Positions 1-4,994 of a stretch of DNA of 7,046 bases are shown here, in pieces. Made by a program: the position numbers and the translations under genes. Where the stretch lies: the NCBI GenBank assembly GCA_007134405.1, contig SLKW01000321.1:1-7046 (forward strand). The letters run 5' to 3'. Below the pieces are notes generated by a model. It searched no databases. It was not told the DNA's origin and was given only the letters and a program-made list of their open reading frames with translations. The number at the start of each line of letters is the position of its first letter. Position 1 is the first letter of the stretch. Source of the stretch: Paracoccaceae bacterium (GTDB taxonomy: Bacteria > Pseudomonadota > Alphaproteobacteria > Rhodobacterales > Rhodobacteraceae).

Positions 1-47
1 CCGGCAAGAAGCATTGCGGCAGTGCCGGCGATAAGGACATGTTTCAT
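1..47 (-). CDS. N-terminus of a probably exported protein (partial)
   Basis: Only the first 15 codons are inside the window; the gene continues past the left edge. They read MKHVLIAGTAAMLLAG (the last residue from two bases of its codon): a basic start followed by a small, hydrophobic, Ala/Leu-rich stretch, which is the n- and h-region pattern of a Sec signal peptide. A good ribosome binding site, GGGAGA, lies about 6 bases upstream of the ATG, which supports the start. It is in the same direction as the oxidoreductase and isomerase genes and follows them after 75 bp, so it is probably the third gene of that operon. Genes in this position in similar clusters often encode periplasmic c-type cytochromes or other secreted sugar-oxidation partners, but nothing visible here identifies this one. 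Confidence 0.6.
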   Translation of the reverse strand, partial: MKHVLIAGTAAMLLA

Positions 48-122
48 TGTTTCTCTCCCTTGGTTGCGTTGGTCGAAAGTCGCCCGGATGGCGCCGGGCC
101 GGGTATGATGCGCAGGCCTTCC

Positions 123-1262
123 TCATGGCTCGAGCACCGTCCAGGCCGCATCCCGCGCCGACGAGCGCAGGCAGGCGTCGATGAAGGCCATGCCCCTGAG
201 CCCATCACCGAGTGTAGGGAAATGGACGTCCGGTGTCGCGCCGCCGTCGCCGTGCGCTCGGATCGCGCGGGCGGCCTCGACATAGAGGTTGGCTAACGCC
301 TCGATATACCCCTCCGGGTGCCCCGCCGGGATGCGGGTCAGCCGGTCAGCGGCGGAGCCCGAGCCAGCGCCGCCGCGGGTCATCAAGCGCTTCTGTTCGC
401 CATAGGGCGTGAACCACAGCCGGTCGGGCGCCTCCTGCTCCCATTCGAGCCCGCCCTTAGCGCCATGCACCCGCAGCCGCAGCGCGTTTTCGTTGCCCAC
501 CGCGACCTGGCTCGCCCAGAGCTGTCCGCGTGCGCCGCCGTCGAAACGGAGCATCAGGTGGGCGTTGTCGTCCACCTTCCGGCCCGTGACGAAGCTCGAC
601 AGTTCCGCCGCCAGCGACTCGACCCGCAGTCCGGTGACGAATTCCGCCAGATTGAACGCATGCGTGCCGATGTCGCCCACCGCCCCGGCCCCGGCGCGTG
701 CCGGGTCCGAGCGCCAGTCAGCCTGCTTGTTGGCAACGGGTTCGGTCAGCCAGTCCTGCGCGTATTCCACCTGTACCACCCGCACCTGCCCCAGCGCGCC
801 CGAAGCCACCAACTCGCGTGCCGCGCGCACCATCGGGTAACCGGTGTAGTTGTGGGTGAGTACGAATAGCGCATCCGAGCGCACAGCTGCTTCGGCGATG
901 GCGCGCGCGTCCTCGCGCGTGGCGGCCAGCGGCTTGTCGCAGATCACGTGGATGCCACGGTCGAGGAAGGCGCAGGCCGGGGCGGCGTGCATGTGGTTCG
1001 GCGTGACGATCGCCACCGCTTGGACCCCATCCTCGCGCGCGGCTTCCTGCGCCGCCATCGTCTCGAAATCGTCGTAGACCCGATCCGCCGCCAGTCCGAG
1101 CGCTTGTCCCGAGGCACGGGCGCGCTCGGGCGTCGAGGCAAGGGCGCCGGCGACCAGCGCGAACTGTCCGTCGAGCCGCGCCGCCGTCCGGTGCACCGCG
1201 CCGATGAACGCGCCCTCGCCGCCGCCCACCATGCCCAGCCGGATCGGAGGGGGGGCAGCCAT
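123..1262 (-). CDS. Gfo/Idh/MocA family NAD(P)-dependent oxidoreductase
   Basis: A 379-residue cytoplasmic dehydrogenase of the glucose-fructose oxidoreductase / inositol dehydrogenase / MocA family, normal in length and intact. The N-terminal Rossmann fold starts with the dinucleotide-binding loop GMVGGGEGAFIGAVHR (residues 10-25). The family's EKP-type motif appears as CDKP (108-111), with Lys110 the expected catalytic lysine. The substrate-side motif GDIGTH (196-201) supplies Asp197 and His201. The C-terminal part keeps the common HPEGYIEALANLY segment (315-327). Family members oxidise or reduce a ring or chain hydroxyl of a sugar, inositol or related polyol; the exact substrate cannot be read from sequence. 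The ATG is preceded by GGAGG at an 8-base spacing, located inside the end of the isomerase gene 3 bp upstream, so the two are surely co-transcribed and probably translationally linked. The partner isomerase suggests sequential action on one keto-sugar or polyol. Confidence 0.95.
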   Translation of the reverse strand: MAAPPPIRLGMVGGGEGAFIGAVHRTAARLDGQFALVAGALASTPERARASGQALGLAADRVYDDFETMAAQEAAREDGVQAVAIVTPNHMHAAPACAFLDRGIHVICDKPLAATREDARAIAEAAVRSDALFVLTHNYTGYPMVRAARELVASGALGQVRVVQVEYAQDWLTEPVANKQADWRSDPARAGAGAVGDIGTHAFNLAEFVTGLRVESLAAELSSFVTGRKVDDNAHLMLRFDGGARGQLWASQVAVGNENALRLRVHGAKGGLEWEQEAPDRLWFTPYGEQKRLMTRGGAGSGSAADRLTRIPAGHPEGYIEALANLYVEAARAIRAHGDGGATPDVHFPTLGDGLRGMAFIDACLRSSARDAAWTVLEP

Positions 1263-1265
1263 CGC

Positions 1266-2324
1266 TCAGCCCTCCAGCCCGAGAAGCCGGCGGTTTGCGG
1301 CCCGGTCAGTGCCGGCGCCGGCGAAATCGTCGAACGCCTTGTCCGTGACCCGGATGATGTGATCGCGCACGAAGCGCGCCCCCTCGCGCGCACCGTTCTC
1401 GGGGTGCTTGAGCGGACATTCCCATTCCACCACTGCCCAGCCGTCGAACCCGTTCGCGGTCAGCTTCGAGAAGATGGCGCCGAAATCCACCTGCCCGTCG
1501 CCAGGCGAACGGAAGCGCCCGGCGCGGTCGACCCAGGCCTGGTAGCCGCCATAGACGCCCTGCCGTCCGGTCGGGTTCAACTCGGCATCCTTTACGTGAA
1601 ACGCGCGGATCCGGTCGCGGTAGATGTCGAGATGATCGATATAGTCCAGCCCCTGCAGCAGATAATGCGAGGGATCGTAGAGCATGTTCGCGCGGGGATG
1701 GCCGCCGACGCGGTCGAGGAACATTTCGAAGCTCGCGCCGTCGTGCAGATCTTCACCAGGGTGGATCTCGAAGGCGATGTCGATGCCGTTCTCCTCGGCG
1801 GCGTCAAGGAGCGGGTGCCAGCGCCGGGCGAGTTCGTCGAATGCTTCCTCGATCAACCCCGGCGGGCGTTGCGGCCAAGGGTAGAAATAGGGCCAGGCGA
1901 GCGCGCCCGAAAAGGCGGCGAGCGACGCGCAGCCGAACCGGCGCGAGGCAACGATGGCCTTGCGAGTCTCTTCGACCGCCCATTCCTGCCGGGCCTTCGA
2001 GTTTCCGCGCACTTGCGGGGCGGCGAATGCGTCGAATAGCGCATCGTAGGCGGGATGCACCGCGACGAGCTGGCTTTGAAGATGCGCCGACAATTCGGTG
2101 ATCGCAACGCCGTTCTCTTGCGCCTGGCCCGCGATTTCATCGCAATAGTCCTGGCTTTCAGCCGCGCGCTTCAAATCCAGCAAGCGGCTATCGCCGCTGG
2201 GCACCTGCACGCCAACATAGCCGCAGCCCGAGGCCCAGGCGGTGATCGTTTGCCAGCTATCGAACGGAGCTTCGTCTCCGGCGAACTGCGCCAGAAACAG
2301 CGCCGGCCCTTTCAGGGTCCGCAT
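1266..2324 (-). CDS. Sugar phosphate isomerase/epimerase-like TIM-barrel protein
   Basis: A 352-residue protein of the AP-endonuclease-2-like TIM-barrel family (xylose isomerase-like, IolE/IolI/tagatose-epimerase relatives). The expected divalent-metal ligands are visible in order: Glu186 in AFEIHPGE, Asp217 in LYDPSHYLLQ, His243 in AFHVKDAE, and Glu300 in VVEWECP. His81 (SAHLQ) and the loop GDGQVDF (275-281) are also typical. Such enzymes isomerise, epimerise or dehydrate sugars and keto-polyols, and some related proteins cleave 3-keto-glycosides; the substrate is not determinable here. The start is secure: GGGAGG lies 6 bases before the ATG and no better upstream start exists. It is the first gene of the minus-strand operon, with the Gfo/Idh gene 3 bp downstream. 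It is transcribed away from the divergent LacI-type regulator, and the paired operators lie 33-80 bp upstream of its ATG, so repression by that regulator is likely. Confidence 0.93.
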   Translation of the reverse strand: MRTLKGPALFLAQFAGDEAPFDSWQTITAWASGCGYVGVQVPSGDSRLLDLKRAAESQDYCDEIAGQAQENGVAITELSAHLQSQLVAVHPAYDALFDAFAAPQVRGNSKARQEWAVEETRKAIVASRRFGCASLAAFSGALAWPYFYPWPQRPPGLIEEAFDELARRWHPLLDAAEENGIDIAFEIHPGEDLHDGASFEMFLDRVGGHPRANMLYDPSHYLLQGLDYIDHLDIYRDRIRAFHVKDAELNPTGRQGVYGGYQAWVDRAGRFRSPGDGQVDFGAIFSKLTANGFDGWAVVEWECPLKHPENGAREGARFVRDHIIRVTDKAFDDFAGAGTDRAANRRLLGLEG

Positions 2325-2356
2325 GTTTTTCCTCCCTCAGCCTCTTCCCGAGCTGT

Positions 2357-2370
2357 TGTAATCGATTACA
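2357..2370. promoter_or_regulatory. LacI-family operator O1 (perfect 14-bp palindrome)
   Basis: TGTAATCGATTACA reads identically on both strands. The TGTAA half-site and central CpG match what is known of LacI/PurR/CcpA-type operators, where the hinge-helix leucine intercalates at the central CpG. It is the copy nearer the isomerase gene, 33 bp before that ATG, a position suited to blocking the minus-strand promoter. Assignment to the adjacent repressor is inference from location, symmetry and the duplicate site. Confidence 0.8.
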
Positions 2371-2389
2371 CTATCGAAGTTACACGAGA

Positions 2390-2403
2390 TGCAATCGATT
2401 ACA
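2390..2403. promoter_or_regulatory. LacI-family operator O2 (near-perfect copy)
   Basis: TGCAATCGATTACA differs from the other site at one of 14 positions, which breaks one pair of the dyad. Its centre is 33 bp from the first site, about three helical turns, so two bound dimers would face nearly the same side of the DNA. It ends 57 bp before the regulator's ATG and probably overlaps or adjoins that gene's promoter, suggesting autoregulation. Confidence 0.75.
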
Positions 2404-2460
2404 ATATCTTTTCCCGGGCCTTGTTATGTGCTTGAACCCAAATGGGAACTAGGAACAGCG

Positions 2461-3471
2461 ATGAACCGTCACACACCGCGGATCCGGGATGTCGCACGAG
2501 TCGCGGGCGTCTCCACGGCCACCGTCAGCCGGGCGTTGTCGAAGCCCGAAGTGGTCTCGGCCGCCACGCTCGAAGCCGTGCGCGCCGCGGTGCAGGCGAC
2601 CGGCTATACGATTAACCAATCGGCGCGGAACCTTCGGCAGCGGCGAACCATGGGCGTGGTGGCGCTGGTGCCGAACCTCGCGAACCCGTTCTTCTCGCGG
2701 ATCATGGCGGGGGTCTCGGCGGTTCTGGCGCCCGCGGGCTACAACCTGCTCGTCGTCGATACGCAGGGGCCGGGGGTGGAGAGGCACATCGCCCGGACGC
2801 TCGATCGAAGCCGCGCCGACGGATTGCTCGTGTTCGATGGCACGCTGCCGGCCGATGACCTGCTGCCCGACAGGCAATCGCCCCCGGTCGTCATGGTCTG
2901 CGAATGGATCGAGGGGCTGGCGACGCCGACGATCCGGGTCGACAACGCCGCCGGCGCGCGCCTGGCGATGGCGCATCTGGCCGGGCTCGGTCATCGGCAA
3001 ATCGGGCATCTGCTCGGCCCCGAGGGCAACGTCCTCGCCCAAGCGCGTGCGCAGGGCGCGCGCGCCGCGCTCGCCGAGCGCGGCCTGCCGGTTCGGGAGG
3101 ACTGGTTCTTTCCGGGCGATTTCTCGCTCGAATCGGGTCGGCGCGGGGCCTGCGAATGGATCGCGCGGCCAGACCGGCCGACGGCGGTGTTCTGCGCCAG
3201 CGACGAGATCGCCTGCGGTTTCATCGGCGAGGTGCAACGTCGCGGCTTGCGGGTGCCGAAGGATGTCTCGGTCGTCGGGTTCGACAATATTGAACTCGTT
3301 GCGCACATCACGCCGGCTCTGACGACGATATGTCAGCCGCGCCGGGCAATCGGCGAGGCCGCCGCAAAAGTCATAATCGCTCTGATGGAGGGCGACGCCG
3401 CGCCCGGGGGCCATAAGGTGCTGCCTCTTGAATTGATTGAGAGGGATAGCACTTCGTCGCCCCGTAACTGA
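2461..3471 (+). CDS. LacI-family transcriptional repressor
   Basis: A 336-residue LacI/GalR-family regulator of typical length. The N-terminal helix-turn-helix is textbook: IRDVARVAGVSTATVSRAL at residues 8-26, followed by the hinge helix around NQSARNLRQRRT (52-63). Leu59 there is the candidate for central-CpG intercalation. The rest is a periplasmic-binding-protein-like effector domain, beginning MGVVALVPNLANPFFSRI (64-81) and including the family motif around ASDEIACGF and VSVVGFDNIELVAHITPALTTI near the C-terminus. I chose the ATG at 2461, preceded by AGGA at 6 bases, because it places the HTH at the usual position; an in-frame ATG at 2389 would add 24 unrelated residues and start inside operator O2. 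The likely ligand is a sugar or intermediate handled by the divergent isomerase/dehydrogenase operon. It most likely represses that operon and itself. Confidence 0.95.
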   Translation: MNRHTPRIRDVARVAGVSTATVSRALSKPEVVSAATLEAVRAAVQATGYTINQSARNLRQRRTMGVVALVPNLANPFFSRIMAGVSAVLAPAGYNLLVVDTQGPGVERHIARTLDRSRADGLLVFDGTLPADDLLPDRQSPPVVMVCEWIEGLATPTIRVDNAAGARLAMAHLAGLGHRQIGHLLGPEGNVLAQARAQGARAALAERGLPVREDWFFPGDFSLESGRRGACEWIARPDRPTAVFCASDEIACGFIGEVQRRGLRVPKDVSVVGFDNIELVAHITPALTTICQPRRAIGEAAAKVIIALMEGDAAPGGHKVLPLELIERDSTSSPRN

Positions 3472-3487
3472 ATCCGGGCGCCTTGCG

Positions 3488-3519
3488 AAAAAATGCGGGC
3501 AGGTGCTCACTGCCCGCAT
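3488..3519 (-). terminator. Strong hairpin; intrinsic terminator in the minus direction
   Basis: ATGCGGGCAG (3493-3502) and CTGCCCGCAT (3510-3519) form a perfect 10-bp GC-rich stem with a 7-base loop. Six A residues at 3488-3493 give TTTTTT on the minus strand directly after the stem, so it is a good intrinsic terminator read right to left. Read left to right, the hairpin sits 21 bp after the repressor stop, as a lacI terminator should, but the bases that follow (GTGTAGCTCAC) have no T-tract. It may once have been bidirectional, with its right-hand T-tract removed by the rearrangement inferred at about 3520. Confidence 0.75.
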
Positions 3520-4037
3520 GTGTAGCTCACAGCGCCTCGATGACCTGCTGGAATTGGAGGCCGGGCGGGCGGGTGATCTGCGCGCCAAATCCGCCACCGC
3601 CCGCGCCGACTACGAGCGCGATAAGACCCGCCGCGCGGTGCCGCGCTGGATGACCTCGGACGGCGAGGCGATCTTCGGCGTGCAGGCCAAGGAGGCCGAG
3701 GGGCGTGCTGGCGGGCCTGCCGGTCTCGGCCGGCACGCATGAGGGCCGCGTGCGGGTGATCCTGCATCCTGCGGGCGCAAAGCTGGAACGCGGCGAGGTT
3801 CTGGTTTGCCGCAGCACCGATCCGGGCTGGACGCCACTATTCCTGCAGGCCGGTGCGCTGGTGATGGAGACCGGCGGTGCGGTCTCGCACGGGTCCATGG
3901 TGGCGCGCGAATACGGGTTGCCGGCGGTGGCAGGCGTGGCGGATGCCACCACGCGGCTGACGGACGGGCAGCGCGTGCGGGTGGACGGCCAGAGCGGGCA
4001 GGTGGTGCTGCTCGATGCCGAGGCCAGAGCCGCATGA
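3520..4037 (+). pseudogene. 3' remnant of a PEP-utilising enzyme (PpsA / rifampicin phosphotransferase type), truncated and frameshifted
   Basis: Only the C-terminal part of a PEP synthase-like phosphotransferase remains. A linker segment (RLDDLLELEAGRAGDLRAK, from about 3533, then ...WMTSDGEAIFGVQAKEAEG) precedes the swivelling phosphohistidine domain. That domain is complete: LAGLPVSAGTHEGRVRV, then EVLVCRSTDPGWTPLFL, then GGAVSHGSMVAREYGLPAV, whose His codon at 3888-3890 is the phosphorylated residue. The ATP-grasp nucleotide-binding domain and several hundred residues that precede this in family members are absent; lacI and its hairpin are there instead. The reading frame also shifts between 3690 and 3705. 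Reading the GGGG run at 3700-3703 as GGG restores A-E-G-V-L-A-G-L-P, the expected family sequence. No ribosome binding site or plausible start precedes the fragment. The TGA overlaps the yciB ATG. Whether the parent was a PEP synthase or an antibiotic/aromatic phosphotransferase cannot be settled from this part. Confidence 0.85.
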
Positions 4038-4637
4038 GCGAGCCGGTCGAAGCCGCGCTGCACGCCGCCGGGATCGGGCCACGGTTGAAGGCAGCGCTGG
4101 AGTTCGGGCCGATCCTCGGCTTCGTCGCCGTTTATCTGATGGTGCGCGAGCAGAGCTGTACCTTGTGGGCCGCGACTGGGACGGCTTCGTGCTACTGGTG
4201 GGCGGCTTCGTACCGGTGGTGCTGGCCTCAAGCCTGGCCATGTGGCGGCTGACCGGCCGGATTACCCCGGTGCAGGTGCTGACCCTGATCATCATGTCGC
4301 TGGCCGGCGCGCTGACCGTGGGCTTCAACGACGAGCGCTTCTTCAAAATGCGCACGACGTTGGTGTGCCTGACGCTCTCGGTCGTCCTCTGGGTCGGGCT
4401 GGCGCGCGGGCAGGCTTTGCTCTCGGGCGTCATGGGCGGGATGGTGACGCTGTCGCCCGCGGGCTGGACCTGGCTGACTCGTCGCTTCGCCGCCGTCCTG
4501 CTGGTGCTGGCCGCGGCGAACGAGGCGGTGTGGCGCAGCTTCTCTACCGATGTCTGGGTCGCCTATAACACCTTCGTCATGCCCGCGGGTTTCTTTGGCT
4601 ATCTCGCCCTGACCATTCGCAGGGCACGCAGGCTCGG
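4034..4637 (+). pseudogene. yciB: YciB/IspZ-type inner-membrane septation protein, frameshifted
   Basis: The protein matches the YciB family (septation protein A / IspZ, an inner-membrane protein of about 180-210 residues). Segment 1 reads MSEPVEAALHAAGIG, then LKAALEFGPILGFVAVYLMV, from the ATG at 4034. After a frame change the family sequence resumes as GRDWDGFVLLVGGFVPVVLA, FNDERFFKMRTTLV, and NEAVWRSFSTDVWVAYNTF, with about five membrane segments in all. Frames change at the GGG of 4167-4169; one additional G would give T-L-W-G-R-D-W-D and one continuous protein. The start overlaps the PEP-enzyme stop as ATGA with a weak GAGG 10 bases upstream, implying former translational coupling. The 3' end is uncertain: similarity ends near 4637, but the frame stays open to a TGA at 4978-4980, antisense to the next gene. 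It is either a real pseudogene or a one-base sequence error. Confidence 0.85.
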
Positions 4638-4910
4638 TCAGCCCGCCACCCGAGGGCACGGCACTGCCACCAGGAATGCCACGCCGGTAACGAACAGGAT
4701 ATCGAGACCGACCCGCAGCGCGGTATCCGCCAGTGCGTCGGGAAACACCATCGGCACGAAGGTCATGAACAGCGCCCAGTTAACCCCGAACACGCCAAGC
4801 CCGAAGGCCAGCGCGGCGGAACCACGAGACAGGCCGCGCATTACATCCGTCAAGGCGATGTACAGCACGCCGATCGAGGCCCCCATCGCAAATGGCCAGA
4901 GAAGGCTCAT
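4638..4910 (-). CDS. Small three-helix membrane protein of unknown function
   Basis: A 90-residue hydrophobic protein, MSLLWPFAMGASIGVLYIA at its start, with three likely membrane helices at about residues 3-23, 32-54 and 65-84. Short polar or charged links (TDVMRGLSRGS, PDALADTALR) separate them. The codons are strongly GC-biased at the third position in this frame, while the opposing plus-strand reading gives a low-complexity Thr/Ser/Arg-rich sequence typical of a shadow, so this strand is the coding one. An in-frame TTG at 4934-4932 would add eight residues (98 in total). I prefer the ATG at 4910, although neither has a strong ribosome binding site. It lies downstream of cckA in the same direction with an 84-bp gap, so read-through from cckA is possible. 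Its stop abuts the point where yciB similarity ends. I do not recognise the family. Confidence 0.65.
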   Translation of the reverse strand: MSLLWPFAMGASIGVLYIALTDVMRGLSRGSAALAFGLGVFGVNWALFMTFVPMVFPDALADTALRVGLDILFVTGVAFLVAVPCPRVAG

Positions 4911-4994
4911 GCGAAAGCTGATCCAACTCGCCAACGCACTCGTCCAACAAGATCGCGCATGGACGCCAAAAACAGCTTGATCAAGACGGATACT

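Larger units (their letters stand above)
2325..2460. promoter_or_regulatory. Divergent promoter region of the sugar operon and its regulator
   Basis: This 136-bp gap separates the minus-strand isomerase start from the plus-strand regulator start, so promoters for both must lie here or overlap the gene ends. It is clearly more AT-rich than the flanking genes, especially at 2354-2412. Both 14-bp palindromes described separately lie within it. The palindromes contain TGTAAT on one or both strands, one mismatch from a TATAAT -10 box, so an operator could overlap a -10 element. On the plus strand TTACAC (2380-2385) followed by AATATC (2403-2408) at a 17-base spacing is a weak candidate promoter across the second palindrome. 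I cannot assign a transcription start for either direction with confidence. Confidence 0.5.

Noticed and set aside
82..99. GCCCGG/CCGGGC hairpin with a 6-base loop between the oxidoreductase gene and the exported-protein gene
   Set aside because: Only six base pairs and no T-tract on either strand; inverted GC repeats of this size are common in such GC-rich DNA.
948..2039. Long plus-strand open frame opposite the isomerase and oxidoreductase genes
   Set aside because: Its translation is Arg/Ala/Gly-rich with no recognisable domain, and both minus-strand genes under it have clear family motifs; it is an antisense shadow.
2371..2384. Possible third operator half-site (TTACA at 2380-2384) between the two palindromes
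   Set aside because: Only one half matches; the other half has no resemblance to TGTAA and the central CpG is misplaced.
2389..2460. Upstream in-frame ATG that would extend the repressor by 24 residues
   Set aside because: It lies inside operator O2, has no ribosome binding site, and would displace the helix-turn-helix from its usual position next to the N-terminus.
2449..3597. Long minus-strand open frame opposite the LacI-family gene
   Set aside because: Low-complexity Arg/His/Pro-rich translation with no motif, lying across an unmistakable LacI-family gene and the hairpin.
3705..4037. The phosphohistidine domain as a free-standing gene starting at GTG 3705
   Set aside because: No ribosome binding site, and coding similarity to the same enzyme family continues upstream in the neighbouring frame, so it is the tail of a broken gene.
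4160..4171. Programmed -1 ribosomal frameshifting in yciB
   Set aside because: The site does not fit the X-XXY-YYZ slippery pattern, the family is not known to need recoding, and the adjacent gene carries a similar simple indel.
4976..4985. CTTGATCAAG palindrome followed by T5 on the minus strand after cckA, as a terminator
   Set aside because: The palindrome leaves almost no loop and at most a 3-4 bp stem, too weak for an intrinsic terminator.
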